A stretch of 63,664 nucleotides of DNA from Amphimedon queenslandica (GCF_000090795.2 NW_003546497.1:42770-106433); one strand, 5' to 3'; shown: positions 15,001 through 28,500, counted from the stretch's first letter. Numbers and translations are program-made. Notes: generated by a model not told the origin, from the sequence alone.

Positions 15001-17915
15001 CATGACCTAAAGTTATGACCACACCCACCAGTAATTAATTAAAATTAAGACCACGCCCACTATAACTGCCCCACATACTGCTAATTAATTATTATTTACC
15101 TAGTCTGCCATGCTCTCCTTCTCCCCACGTCCATAATTCATTGTCAATGGTAACAGCAGCACTGTGTCTATTGCCACAAGAAACTGATCTAATCACTTTG
15201 TTGGAGAGTCCAGCAATTAGCTTAGGAGTCTTCTGTGTTGTATTGTTACCATGACCTAGTTTACCATATTCACCTGTAAGAGGGGGAGGAGAGAAAGTAT
15301 AAACTAAAGTTATCTCAAAACAGCCTCAGTTTTAAAAATGGTCATAACTTTAAAATACTTTTTTGGAAACAGTTCAAGCTTTCTACATAGCATAAGAGTA
15401 TCAATATGCATCAAAAAATGTTACAAAAATTTGGAGTCAGTAAATTTCAGTTATTTGTTTAATAGTTTCAATTAGCTTCAGTTGCTGCTAGAGTTACATG
15501 TATCTATTGAAGAGGTAATTACATTACATGTATGTGTACAGTGTACTATTACCTGTACAGAGTACATGTATATGTATTCTCATACTGACCTTCTCCCCAG
15601 CTGTATACTTTTCCATTTTTATCGACAGCGAGAGAGTGTCCATCAGATCCTCGTGACGTTGCCATGGACTTGACGAGTGTCCCTTCAGGAAATGTGTCCA
15701 AGTCCTTGATTGAGGTCTGCACGTCACTGGTACCCAAACCAAGCCGACCATAACTACCCTAGAGATCAAATGAAGATGTACATGTACATGTACCGTATAA
15801 CGGTTTATTTTCGTGGTAAAATATTTTTGAAAATTTCGCGTCTTTTGCTCCGTCATGAAAATTTTCCAGCATAAAATTCTGCATCTCGATTGCTACATAA
15901 TGCAGTATGCAAGCTATTCGTAAAAATTAATTCCACGAAATCTTAAGGTGGATTCTCAATACGACGCTTTGTTTTTCATGCGCTAACGTCATGACTGGAA
16001 GTACTGTATAAACCAATAGGAGAATGTGTCAATGCGTCAATGCGTCAGAATGGAAATGGTTTCTAATCTGACACATGAAGCATGCTCCCATTGGTTTATA
16101 CAGCACTTCCGGTCATGACGGAAGTGGATGTGTCATATTGAGAACCCGGCTTTAGAAATGCAAGATTCGCAAAAAAATTCCACCACGAAAATTAACTAGT
16201 ATAGGGTATGCGTGCAAGTGAAAACCATGCAAGCTTATAGTGGTATTAATGTCATAATTATAATATCATTATTTATTATTATTATATCATCATTTACTTT
16301 TCCACAGCATTTCATGCTTCCATTGTGCAATACCATAAAAGTGCAATACTGCCCAGCAATTATCTATCAAAAGAGATAATTATGTGTACAGTGTACTATT
16401 ACCTGTACAATATGTATATGTATTCTTACTGATTGTATATTGTTCATGTGAGGTACTGGAGTTGCTTTAAGTAATTTCTCAGTTGAGCCCATCGCCAACT
16501 GATGGCTACTGTTACTACCAAATGCATAGGCCTATACAAATAAAATAAATTCATAAATAAATCAATTAATTAGATAAATTATGAAACGGTGTAGTTCTCA
16601 TGAGTAGTAAACATAAAGCTGTTAGTGTTACTATTAATTACTGCTAGTTCCTGCAATCAATTGGAATAATTCCCTTGCAATATTGGAACAACTACTGTAC
16701 ATGCATGCATGGACTTCCCACCTTTGCTTCTGGTGCAAGGCAAGCAATAAATAAAACAAATCGTTCTTATTGTTTAACATTAATCTAATTATATGCATGG
16801 ACGGATAGCAGCCTCAACCATACACACTATAATAGTGTACATGTACATGTATATGGCATACATACAGTATGTGTACATGTATACATGTACATGCACACTA
16901 TTATACATGTACATGCACACTATTATACATGTACATGTGTAGGTATATGGCATATGTGTATACATGTACATGTATTATGCGTATAAGGCAGTACATGTAC
17001 ATGTATATCCATGTATTGTACATGCATGCATATAAATATAAGGTACATGTATGTGTACAATGTACGTGTATAAATGCTACATGTGTTAGTAAACAAATGT
17101 TAACAAATTACATTACAGGTGAAATGACTTCACTGCTAAGAGTTGCTATGACAGCACTCTACATGTACATGCATGATTGAGTGACAAAAACAGTGGCCCA
17201 GAAACATATGTTACAAAAAACTAATGTGACAGCTGTATGTAGGTTGCTAAGATATTAATAAGAACATAATGATCCATTAACATTGCAATTTCACTGCATC
17301 CCATTTCTCTCCCTCTTTGTCCCCTTTCATTGTTATAGACTTACATCAGATGTTGTTGAGGTGATTTCTCTCTCCACATTACTCTCACCACAGAATGAGT
17401 TAATGCAGGACTGGGAGCCTTCATATAACTAGTACAGGGAGAAGAGAGAGAGGGAGGGAGGGAGGAGAGAGAGAGGAAGAGGAGGGAGGGAGGGAGAGAG
17501 AGAGAAGGAGAGAGAGAGAGAGGAGAGAGAGGGGGAAATTTATGATTGAATAACGCACAATAACATTATATGTACTGTACATTAATATTAATGCATAGCG
17601 CTATGTACATGTACATGTACTTACTTCACATATCAATTGACCAATAAACTCCATTACAGTAACATGACCATTAGGAGTAACCTCCTTGGGAATAAATTCT
17701 TTCCATTCTCTGCTATTACTGACATCCTACAATGACAACAACAAGAACAAAAACAGCAACAAATAAAACTAAAATTCAAGGCTTCTCTTAATAATAATAA
17801 TAATAATAATAATGTAGTTTCTCTTTCTATTTTTTTGTTTCTTTTTTCTTTCTATATACAGGGTCCTCCCTTTTTGTCTCCCTTTTGTCTGTTTTGAGTC
17901 TTTCTTGTTATAATG

Positions 17916-18003
<88 letters not shown>

Positions 18004-19565
18004 CAATAACAATGATGATGATGACAGATATTTTTTTTACTTATTAGTAGATGGTAATTACGATAATAACAATAACATGAACATGTACATGTAGATCGTG
18101 TATAGTAGCAATATTTATGAATACATACAGTTTTGTGATGAATCTCTTTCAATACAAACTGACAGACATCCAGTGACAAAAAAGGAAGTGATAAATCATC
18201 ATTACCAGGACCAGTTTCCTTATATCCAGCCATTACCTCAAGGACAGAGAGGGCCCAGGAGCTAATGCTAGAGAGTGTCCCTTCTTGTAGTGTAATTAAT
18301 AATGAAATCTCTAATGCTAGCCTTCTCTCCTCAGAACTGACAGAAGAGGAAGCAGCTATAATCCAGTGAAGGAACTCTTTTCCTTGGGAGAGACACGAGG
18401 AGGCTAGTGGTGAGAGAGATTGAGTGGAAGTGTTAAAGGACAGAGGAGGGAGAGAGAGGAAAGTGTTCACTATTGTAGTTAATAGTTCTTTAGGCAAGAG
18501 AACTTGCGGTACAGGGAATGATGAATCTATGTTGAAGAGAGAGGGGGGGAGAGAAAGAAATACATGTATAAAATATTGTACATTTTATTGATCAAGAAAG
18601 CAATTTAAAAGAGGTATATATACACTTATACAAGGAGAGGAAGAAGCTTCATTCCAGTGTAAAGGAAGAGAGGGGGAGAGAGAGAGACAGGGGAGAGATT
18701 AATCAATGACATAATAGTGCCGTTTCATAATTAAAATCTACATTATAAGTGCAATAAAAATGGAAGCGGAGAATGTACATGTAAGTATGAAATTCAGCAG
18801 AACTACAAGTGTCGCTAGTTAGTTAGTAGTAGACACTTGATTCCTAACACTAACTGCAAATAACTCAAATACTACTGAAATGTGATAGCAACAATTCAGA
18901 CCTAACATGTAGTGTCATTAAAAATACACACTGCATAAGTGTACATGACTACATGTAGGCTTACCAAGAACGCCAGCTTCCTGTAACGATCGGTGGAGCT
19001 TCTGTTGCCACGAGAGCTGATCCCACATTTGCCGAAGGAGAGAGAAGGTCAGAGAGACGCCACTTTTAACCCCAACCTCCATTAGAACGCTATCCGGTGG
19101 TTTAACTCCAACCCCCCCACCACCCTCTTTCTTCTGATCCTTGGCATCATTTTCTGCATTCTCTTTATTTTCTTCTTCCGATAATTTTGTCAGGACCACT
19201 TTCAAGTTTTCGACAGAGTAAAAGTTCTTTGTTGCCATGACGACACGTCTCCAAACTGCTTCTTGCTTGCGGAACAAGACAGAGGAGAGGGTGTGGCCAA
19301 AAGGCTGGAGGGAGTCACGTAATTGAGCCCGTAACTTCTCATAGAGTCTCTGTCCCTCTTTGCTATCAGGTGCAGTGAATTCACTAGTTATGGCAAGGTC
19401 TGTATCAGCTCTTTTTATTGGGACAGCATCGCCATCTTGAATTAGCTCGTCATAAAGTTGAGCAGCAGTCTGGGGGTGAAGAAGGGAGGTCAGCCCTTTC
19501 TTTATCCACTCGCTGTCCTTTCCTTTCTTTGCCCCACAGTTTTTGAAATGGAGTTCTTCGTACAT
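95..19565 (-). CDS. HERC1: HERC1-like giant E3 ubiquitin ligase, N-terminal half (partial)
   Basis: HECT/RCC1-family ubiquitin ligase. I could join 43 consecutive coding exons in constant phase, about 2,410 residues against 4,861 in human HERC1. The gene leaves the window at its left edge with an open donor at position 94, so the WD40, second RCC1 and HECT regions lie outside. Order matches HERC1: N-terminal conserved block ([16 protein letters not shown], exon 1), first RCC1 propeller (about residues 396-752), long helical region, SPRY domain (about 1954-2108), then a HERC1-specific block ([20 protein letters not shown], exon 41). Start is the ATG at 19563-19565. Exons 1-15: 18965-19565, 18129-18526, 17625-17726, 17345-17428, 16430-16531, 15590-15758, 15100-15273, 14819-15006, 14022-14060, 13872-13955, 13389-13533, 12800-12971, 12412-12546, 12167-12338, 11975-12100. 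All introns are GT-AG except one GC-AG intron after exon 29. Head-to-head with katanin. The family acts as a cytosolic/Golgi ligase; no function is shown here beyond homology. Confidence 0.93.
1130..1850. repeat. Four ~175-bp repeat units (type R2) in a HERC1 intron
   Basis: Units begin near 1160, 1337, 1512 and 1688 with GTGCTCATAACT-like text and contain CATAGCATAAGGGCATCAAT and CCATGGGCTATAG. The exon 41 acceptor lies right at the array edge. Confidence 0.85.
2157..2351. mobile_element. MITE family 1 (GCGGGAAA type), diverged copy
   Basis: Termini TATAGCGGAAAAT and ATTTCCCGCAATA match family 1, with the internal CCATTTTGAG...CACATGCTCA core. Lies in a HERC1 intron. Confidence 0.75.
2404..3337 (-). 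other. HERC1: HERC1 SPRY domain, exons 36-39
   Basis: Exons 35 (3399-3526), 36 (3199-3337), 37 (3043-3111), 38 (2825-2989) and 39 (2404-2493). Key SPRY wording: [23 protein letters not shown] and LGFAIND, then [13 protein letters not shown] end exon 38 at AAA|GTAAGA (2825), because this joins in phase to exon 39 and restores the strand expected before the LYP motif. The longer reading into intron sequence soon hits a stop. Confidence 0.88.
2597..2800. mobile_element. MITE family 2 copy beside HERC1 exon 38
   Basis: TATCGTATAGCGGTTTTTTT start, GTCATCCTCAAAATAACC end. Shares most of its interior with 11432-11641. Ends about 25 bp from the exon 38 donor. Confidence 0.7.
4940..4992. repeat. CAAGTTATTGC palindrome with a direct copy
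   Basis: CAAGTTATTGC and GCAATAACTTG form a perfect 11-bp stem (4940-4965). The left arm is repeated from 4973. HERC1 intron. Confidence 0.8.
6187..6422. mobile_element. MITE with TTTCCTTAAATAAAAGCC ends
   Basis: Inverted termini ATTTCCTTAAATAAAAGCC and GGCTTTTATTTAAGGATAT in a HERC1 intron. Confidence 0.75.
10928..11080. repeat. GA-rich microsatellite at a HERC1 acceptor
   Basis: On the gene strand this is a CT-rich tract of about 150 nt ending at the exon 18 acceptor. Confidence 0.9.
11432..11641. mobile_element. MITE family 2 copy
   Basis: ACCGTATAGCAGGTTTTATC at the left and AAACCCACTATATGGTA at the right, 210 bp, no coding capacity. Lies in a HERC1 intron. Confidence 0.8.
12570..12770. 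repeat. R2 repeat fragment
   Basis: About one diverged unit (AATCAGCTCAAACTTATACA, TTTTTGGAAAAAGCATGG) in a HERC1 intron. Confidence 0.75.
13584..13700. other. Assembly gap (117 N) inside a GA-rich microsatellite
   Basis: The Ns are flanked on both sides by GAGAGG-type repeats in the HERC1 intron between exons 10 and 11. True length is unknown. No exon is expected here, since exons 10 and 11 join in phase. Confidence 0.95.
14575..14762. mobile_element. MITE family 1, diverged copy
   Basis: Starts TACCATATAGTGGGAAATTT and ends CACCATATGGTA. It is inverted relative to the 54353 copy, and the right inverted repeat has lost its inner part. Confidence 0.75.
15330..15440. repeat. R2 repeat fragment
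   Basis: Partial unit with AAATGGTCATAACT, then ACATAGCATAAGAGTATC. Confidence 0.7.
15791..16208. mobile_element. MITE family 4 with a second element nested inside
   Basis: Outer ends TACCGTATAACGGTTTATTT and TTAACTAGTATAGGGTA. Within it, about 15942-16155 forms its own long inverted repeat (GGATTCTCAATA and TATTGAGAACCC, with inner arms around CATTGGTTTATACAG). Confidence 0.75.
17800..18003. repeat. (AAT)n microsatellite in a HERC1 intron
   Basis: Main block 17911-18000, about 30 units. Any ORF across it is poly-Asn or poly-Tyr and spurious. Confidence 0.95.
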
Positions 19566-21299
<1,734 letters not shown>

Positions 21300-21363
21300 A
21301 TGAATAACTGACACTACATGTATTTTGCCTCTTCACACATTTATGATTCGTATCTACTTGTAT

Positions 21364-21399
<36 letters not shown>

Positions 21400-23013
21400 A
21401 TGATAATAATTTATTATCTTATTATGTCACATTATCATATGTGTACTGAATCCATCCATTGCTCTAACATCATTCACAACACCACCTGCTTTATCTTAGC
21501 CATTGACCTTCGCATTAGTTATTATGATATAGTTAGTTCAGTTTTGTAGTGTCAAGTGTCAGCATTATAATAGGAAATGGAAAGAGGAACCAGATTGTGT
21601 ACTTCAGTACCTCAGTCTAGCCCTGTTTCCTATCCCTTCCTATGTCTTCGAAACCATATTGAAATAAGATTCAAGTTATTATAGGACAAATAAGCTATGC
21701 TAATGTGAACTAAAATATGATACTAAAAGCATAATATTGTTACTAATGGGGAACATTTGTACTGTACAATGTATATACATGTATACATTATGTTCTCACT
21801 GTGAAATTATTGATTTATTTGATTATTGGTGCTTGTTGTGGTGCCTCTGGCAATCGATAAAGCCATTATGCAATCTGCACTTTTACTGAAACCTTTTAGA
21901 AAGTTTCTAGACAGTATTCTTCAATTAGATTGTTTCTATATTCGGCATATCAATGTATGCATTCTCATCCCCCAAAGGATGAGAAGTTTTAAGCAATGTA
22001 TGTATTTTCATCCCCCAAAGGATGAGAAGTTTTAAGCAATGTATTCATTATCATCCCCCAACGGATGAGAAGTTTTAAGGAGGTTGGGAAGTCCACGTAG
22101 TTTAATTGCATTACCTGGGATCATCCCAATAATACAAAATGCTTGTTACTGGACTTTTATTCACAACATTACTATAAACATGCATGCAGTCTTGTGTTAT
22201 ATAGCTATGGTTACATACACCGATTTCAAGTGTAGTCCATGATTGGTCATGTTAATCATCTACATCATAATAATGACAAAATCAGGTTTCTTAGATACCT
22301 GGCAGTGCTAATGATACACAGTGCTAATGATACCATTATGTAAACAGTGCTAATGGACTGCACTGACGTAGTATATACATCCTTTTGATGTGGATAGAGT
22401 ATCTAAACAAAGAAACCATGGTTACTATAGCTTTTAGTATTTGGAGGAGAGAAGGTCATGCCTGCTGCCATACTTCTCTTTATTGTGCTATAGAGTGATT
22501 AGAGTCTATAACTAATAGTAGCTATAATGGGCATGCACAATGCAGCCATGCAGAGGGTTTATAGAAACATCATTAATTAAACTCATTTATATGCAATAGA
22601 GAGCCTCAGGAGAGCTGGAGGAGATAATGTTAAGGTGTTTTTTTCTTGGTGACACCTTTTTTACATCTTTAATTTTATGCTGCAAAATGAGATGAATGTG
22701 AATAGCTTGTAAAATTTAATACATTTCAAGCATTATTTATCATTTAAATGTGCATAATACTTTGATATTTTGCATGCAAGGCCTTGACAATGGAGCTGTT
22801 AAATCATGGCTCATGCAGCCAGGACTACTGACCATTGTGTGGAAGGTAGTGACAAAGTCTGTTAATAGGAAGCAATGAATGATACAATCATAGCAACCAT
22901 GCCTACCTAAATATTAGTTTTCACGCTCTTACTTCCTGTGTTGCCATGGAGAGATATTATGATATCTGTTTACCTCCCCCACATTTACATGCTAAACAAA
23001 ATGGTGCCAGGAG
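21300..23013. other. Intergenic, katanin to gene A
   Basis: No convincing coding region on either strand. Contents: a (CT)n tract near 21368-21398, three 43-bp tandem repeats at 21951-22079, a short direct repeat of CAGTGCTAATGATAC around 22305-22350, and the proximal promoter of gene A with an ACTTCCTGT element at 22931-22939. Confidence 0.6.
21951..22079. repeat. Three 43-bp tandem repeats with an internal hairpin
   Basis: Copies at 21951-21993, 21994-22036 and 22037-22079. Each contains CATCCCCCAAAGGATG (CAACGG in the third), whose CATCC and GGATG arms can pair. The few differences are mostly outside the arms. Confidence 0.9.
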
Positions 23014-23020
23014 TATAAAA
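23014..23020 (+). promoter_or_regulatory. TATA box of gene A
   Basis: TATAAAA 110 bp before the chosen ATG. A start of transcription about 30 bp downstream (near 23044) puts the upstream in-frame ATG at 23040 outside the message and supports the start at 23124. An inverted ETS-type ACAGGAAGT lies about 75 bp upstream. Confidence 0.75.
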
Positions 23021-23123
23021 GAATCATTCTAAACTCATCATGCATCAAGTAAACTCTCTTCTCCTTAAGAAAAATACAGAGGAATCTTTCAATATACTCC
23101 ATTACTATAGAAGTTATATCAAC

Positions 23124-23816
23124 ATGTTCCACACTAGTTTGCTATATTCAGCTCTCACTGCATTCGCCGTTATGCAGCTAGCATCTGCTTCACCATTACA
23201 GAAGTGTTACAATACTGGCACCAAGGAAGTATTATACTATGGTGTTCAAGTTGCTGATGTATTGCTGGTAAGTGTAAAATTTCCTGTAAATCATTATTCA
23301 TCATAATATCATTTTAAATACAGACACAAAAGTTGTACAATCAAATGAATGACAATTATGAAGCTAAGAAATACAATGTTGAGACTTTGTTGCTTAACAT
23401 AGCAAAATTGGAGCAATATCGTGGCAAACTTCATCAAGGCAACACAAACCCATTGGCTATCAAAACAGTGAATGAACTAATCAATATGGCAATTGATTCA
23501 GCCTGTAAAATGGTAAGATGATAAACTAATTTAATATAGATTCATTATTCTTATAATTTTGACCTAGATAAGAAATGATATACTCGTTGTTGGCAATGCC
23601 AATTTTTCTTGCACTCCAAGTGAATTCCAACAAATGAGATTGATGTTAACAGCACACTCAGATCTAAAGGCAGTGATCCATAAAGCTAAGGACATAGTGG
23701 GAGACTTAGGAAATTTGGAGGCATGTTACTGCTGGAAAAAAGATCAAATGAAAAAGGACAGCAAAGTGTCACAAGTTAGAGGCTACTTTGATACATATTT
23801 CACTTGTAATATGTAA
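23124..23816 (+). CDS. Unrecognised small secreted helical protein (cluster gene A)
   Basis: Three exons, 23124-23267, 23324-23512 and 23568-23816, both introns phase 0 (56 and 55 bp); 193 residues. A signal peptide is evident (MFHTSLLYSALTAFAVMQLA, cleavage probably after ASA). The mature chain is rich in helix-forming residues. Cys appear just after the signal peptide (LQKC), at the end of exon 2 (SACKM), and in exon 3 (FSC, EACYCW, FTC). Exon 3 matches gene B around Cys...Trp (EACYCWKKD against NECKWARD), and exon layout matches genes B, C and D. I recognise no known family. Size, helices, disulfides and phase-0 introns recall helical cytokines, but this is only an analogy. An in-frame ATG at 23040 would add 28 residues before the signal peptide and is disfavoured. 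Confidence 0.75.
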
Positions 23817-24675
23817 TCTAGCTCTGCTGAACTTTCTCAGGATGTTAGTATTTATTTAAAATAATTATTATTATTCATAATTATCTGTTAGCAAATTAAA
23901 ATGCACATATTCACTTGTACATGAGCCACAACATGCACATGATTTTGAATTTAATAGTATTATTTATTTATGATAATAAGATGGTGCTATGAATAATAAT
24001 CCATTCCACCACTGCCCACATCTAGCTCTTGGGCAATAGATCTATATTTAATATTATTTTAAAGAAATTGCTTCAGGAAGAGTACTGCTATTAGGATCTA
24101 CTTCACATGCACTGAACAGGTAGGTAATAAATAAAACCTTAGTTTGCAGGACTCTTACATCATTTGGACCAAACCCAATAGCGTTTGCTGTGATTTACGA
24201 GAGAAAACTTATAGGGGACGGGAAGGAAAAGGCTGAGCAAATCCGAGCAATGCACAGGAAGCCATAGCTATATTTTTGTAGCACCACCTCTCTCTAGCTC
24301 TGCAGAGAGCAGCCCCACCCATATCCGGATAATTATAGCTGTTAGTAAACTGCAGCCATAGCACCAAATTTTGTAGTACATCACTAGAACTATAGCACTG
24401 CTAATTATCAGTAATTGATCTGACTGGAAGATATCTACACTATAAGTTTTGGAACTGCCTCTTGATTCAATATATGGGTTTTGTTTTGAGGAAGGAATGT
24501 TTCTTGCAACATCCTCGCAAAGTTTGGAGCACAGAGGGAAGCCATGCAATTAGTACATTAATGAATACTGCATGCATTTACATACATGCTCTATGGCTGT
24601 ATGGCACAATTATGGCTGCATGCCAACTAGTGAGCATAAAGCATTTATGTGCTGATTCAGCTAGTCAAGCATTTG
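23817..24675. other. Intergenic, gene A to gene B
   Basis: No supported coding region. Contains the 3' side of gene A and the promoter of gene B (a weak ETS-like GAGGAAGGA near 24489). Short ORFs here have no start context or homology. Confidence 0.5.
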
Positions 24676-24685
24676 TATATATAAG
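24676..24685 (+). promoter_or_regulatory. TATA box of gene B
   Basis: TATATATAAG-type element about 65 bp before the ATG, which would give a 5' UTR of about 35-40 nt. Confidence 0.7.
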
Positions 24686-24745
24686 AGCCTGCAAGAGCAA
24701 TCATCGACACAGTTAAAGTACAGCAAGCAATAGTAATTACAGATA

Positions 24746-25430
24746 ATGTCTAGAATCATCAGCTTATATCTTCTTATTGTGGCTACCCTTCTTCAATTAG
24801 GCAGTACCACTGACCCAGTAAGTGCACTTAGTGATCTAAAAAGTGGAGTTAGATTCTTACGGGGAATACTGGTAAGCAACAAGTGCTATGCTTTACATAA
24901 TTATGGTCCATTAATGAATCACTTTTGTCTTAGAATCATGGAACTAGAGTGACTTTATTACCGAGTATAAAATACTTGTCACCAATGCTTGAGATACTAA
25001 GATTAAGAGCTGATATTGAAAAGGATGCTGCAGTACACAAAGTCCTTGTTCATTTAGAAGACAGCATTTGTGAAGAAGTATGTGCATGTACATGTACATG
25101 AATATATCATGCAGTTTGTCTTTCATGCATGCTTTGATAAACACAGGTACTCTATTACATTATTTACTTATGCTATACTATAGGTGGAAGAAAAAACAAG
25201 AGAGGTTGCCATGCAATACAGCTGAGACACAAGGAGTTTCTATAGCTATGAGAGCACAAATGGAAGTTACTCACTTGATACGTGCACTGACTTTGTACAA
25301 GAGGAGCTCAAGAATCAATGAATGCAAATGGGCCAGAGATAAGAACATGTACTCAGAGAATGAAGCAGTGAATGAATACTTAGAAGCAAAAATAAATGGA
25401 CATACATCATGTAAATTTTATCGAGTATGA
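24746..25430 (+). CDS. Unrecognised small secreted helical protein (cluster gene B)
   Basis: Exons 24746-24871, 24934-25077 and 25191-25430; 169 residues. The signal peptide is MSRIISLYLLIVATLLQLGS. Exon 2 ends SICEE, again with a Cys beside a phase-0 donor. For exon 3 I use the acceptor GGTGGAAG|AAAAAA at 25190. The nearer TATAG| at 25183 runs into a stop after 13 codons, while the chosen one opens 79 codons with LPC, NECKWARD and a final TSC, aligning with gene A. No mature Cys precedes exon 2, unlike A, C and D. Function unknown; secreted by prediction. If the acceptor choice is wrong, the gene would be a pseudogene. The 3' end faces HAP2 in a tail-to-tail arrangement, 147 bp between stops. 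Confidence 0.7.
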
Positions 25431-25577
25431 AGTATGACCATCACTTGACCATCGCACTTTCACATTATAGTTTTGTTAGTTAATATTATAATAATCACTA
25501 TTAAATTAACAACTCCACTGACACAGTTACGTTCATTTTAGAGACAGGAAATTTAATAATAAACTTATAATTAATTA

Positions 25578-28500
25578 TCATTGTTCGCTAACCAAATCTT
25601 CCTTCCCAGAATTGTCATATGGTTCCATATCTTCATCAGTATCAGTGATTGAATGATAGGAATCTTCATTAATGGAACCTTTAGAATCAGATCCACTTCT
25701 TACAATTCCAGCACTTTTATTGTCCCTTTTATCAAATTTTCCGAATTTTTCTGCATCAGATTCTTCCTCTTTTCCTTCCTTTGTATTGCTAGTTCTTTTA
25801 TTCTTTTTAGTCTTTTCTTTATTTTTCTTTGATTTTTTATCATCCTCTGGCTCTCTGTATAACTCCTTTACTTGTTCCGTGATGTCAAAGTCATACTTGC
25901 CAAGATTCCCTTTTTTTCTTGCCTTCTCTAGAACGGCTTTTGTAGCTTTGGCCTTTTGTTTCTCAGTGTCTCTAAAGACTCCCCATATCACCTTCTTACC
26001 CAACCACACACATGGGAGTATGCAGCAGTAGTAAAAAAAGAAAACAGATTTCAAAATTTCAACAAACTTAATATCAGTGAGCCTACAAAAACATGGCAAC
26101 AATAATTATGCATTTATAAAAATAATAATTAGAATACATGTACATGCACATACATGTATGTACATGTACATGTATAATGGTACATACTCATTTTGGCATG
26201 TGCATGAGTATGAGTAGTTTCTCCAGTCGTCTAGTCTGTTTGGTTTCTTTCCCATCTCTTTCAATCTCATCACTTTCCTTTTAAATCTTTCCTTACTAGC
26301 CAGTGCTCCTCTACACTGGCCAGAGCATTTAACAAGAGTTGGACCTATAAAAATAATTGATAAAATACACATGTACATGTACAGCACATGTAGTACCAGT
26401 TTATTTTCACAGTAGAAAATTTTCGCAAATCTTGCATTTCTAAGATTTTAGGGAATTAATTTTTGCAAATGCAGTCCGCACTATGTGGCAATGGAAATGG
26501 AGAATTTTTTGGTGGAAAAATTTTGCAACAGATGAAATTTGCGAAAATATGACACAGTGAAAATAAACTGGTATACAGTATATTAGTAATGATTTTAGCT
26601 AACCTGTTCCTTCTAGGATTCCTTGCTTTTTTAATTCCTTGGCAAATTGCTGTGCCTTTGTCTGTCGACAGAACAGTATCTTTCCAAATGCTAGTTTTAT
26701 GAAACCAAAAATGAGAAATAGTCCACCAAAAGTTCCAACTATTCCTTGTAAGCCAATTGCTTCCAAGATAAGGAAAAATATTCTTACAAATAAAGAGGCT
26801 GCGTGAATTTCTATCGTAGGAGGTTTTGGACATTCAACAGAGAAACCATCCTCACTATCACACTAAACATGAGAGATTAAATTAATAAATGTAGCATGTA
26901 CATGTACATTTACACATACATGTACATGTAATTGTAGTATGTACAATCTACTGTACATGTAGCGTATACAAAATATGTGGCGTGGTCTGAGAAAATCGAC
27001 CTTAACACAAAAAAATTAGAAAATTATATTATTATATCAAAAAATTGCTCTTACGATTCTCTATTGATTGGTACTTGTTGCGTGTCAATGCGGCTTACCC
27101 ATCTCGAGCTATAAGCCTTCGTATATCACTGTTACATTTTTGTTACTTATCACATTTTTGGCCTTATCTCATTTTCCTTAAATTGGACTTAAGGTTGATT
27201 TTCTCAGACCATGTCACATATAGTAGCAAATAAAAATAATGTAATAAAAATTGAGGTACATGTAATTTAAGCAATTTTTGGGATAAAAATGCACATTGTA
27301 TAAAATGGTGCTCCATATTTTTCAAAATCTGATAATTTTTTTAATGCCTTGTTGGAATTAGCACAAACCTCATGTACAACAAAAAAAGTAGCAAGGGTGC
27401 AAATGTACATGTACAGTACATAAGAGTCGTGTGTACATGTACATGTACATATGTATTTAGAATACCGAGCATCCACAGGATCCAAAACAAAAGCAAGTTG
27501 AATTTGTTCTAAAATTAACAGTTGCAGTTTGGATTAAATTATAATCCGAATCATACAAATGAACTAAAAGAAAGAAAAAATAAACAAACTCCTTCTATTA
27601 GCCATACATGTGCTCACCATCACAAACATAGTTTTCTCCAGTTGCTCTGTAAGACTCGACTCTGAATTCAGATTTCTGAATTTGTCCCGGATCCAAGTTA
27701 AGAACTCTTGCACGAACAGTGTGGATACCATTGCCACAGTTAAGAACTGATAACTACATGTACATGTAAATCCATTTAATAATAAAATAATTATAAATAA
27801 TGGAATAAAGCTCACAGAGAACTCCGCAGTAACATCCCCAGTGTTTTCAACATCCACTACAATCTTACCGCTATCAGACAATGCTTCAAAATCAAGAGCA
27901 TAAACATCAACAATCCTTCCACTACCACTGCAGTATAATACAACAATAATGAATGCAATAATAATTATAACAATATTTATTAGATGTAGTACATGTAAAT
28001 GTACATGTATGTCCAGGAGATGAATAACATGTACTGTATTTGCCTGATTAGCAGCCCGGGTATTTATTAATAATTAACAGGGTGGAAAAATTGCATAAAA
28101 AGAAAAAAAAGCTGCCAAAAGGAGGGATTGAATTTATGTCCCATAGGTCAGCTTCAAGAGTTAAGCTATTTGGAGCAATCTAAAGTATAGGCTACCTAAA
28201 TTGGGTACAATATGCAGGTCTATAGTGAGAATATTTTAAGGATGAGCGTTCATTCAAGCTTGGCTTCTAATTAGGCAAATACAGTACATGTACTTACACA
28301 TTATATACAAACACTATGTCGGATGCATCAATCCTCAGAGATACAAACGTATTGTGGAGGTCTTCCAGGAGGAATCTCAGTATAAACGATGTGTTAGTGG
28401 CATTGGTTGATGGATGGATCTTCCCAAAGCTTGACAATAAGAACCTTGCTGTTTTATTATTTCTTAGACGATACTATGAAATAGAATAAAATAAAATAAA

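Larger units (their letters stand above)
12800..16531 (-). other. HERC1: HERC1 first RCC1-like (RLD) propeller, exons 5-12
   Basis: Exons 5-12 encode repeated RCC1 blades. Visible signatures are YGRLGLG (exon 6), [10 protein letters not shown] and [14 protein letters not shown] (exon 7), [11 protein letters not shown] and [10 protein letters not shown] (exon 8), [12 protein letters not shown] (exon 11) and [17 protein letters not shown] with [14 protein letters not shown] (exon 12). The last pair is almost the human HERC1 wording and settles the orthology. In human HERC1 this propeller is the region reported to act on small GTPases; here that is only inferred. Exon 9 is a 39-nt microexon (14022-14060) that keeps phase 0. 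Confidence 0.92.

Noticed and set aside
17885..18094. Open frame of almost pure Asn
   Set aside because: It is the translation of an (AAT)n microsatellite in a HERC1 intron; no start context or homology.
23040..23123. Upstream in-frame ATG for gene A
   Set aside because: It lies at or before the expected transcription start set by the TATA box and would bury the signal peptide.
25184..25230. Gene B as a pseudogene because of a stop early in exon 3
   Set aside because: An acceptor 7 bp further (GGTGGAAG|) gives a 79-codon exon with the family Cys...Trp pattern. RNA would settle it.
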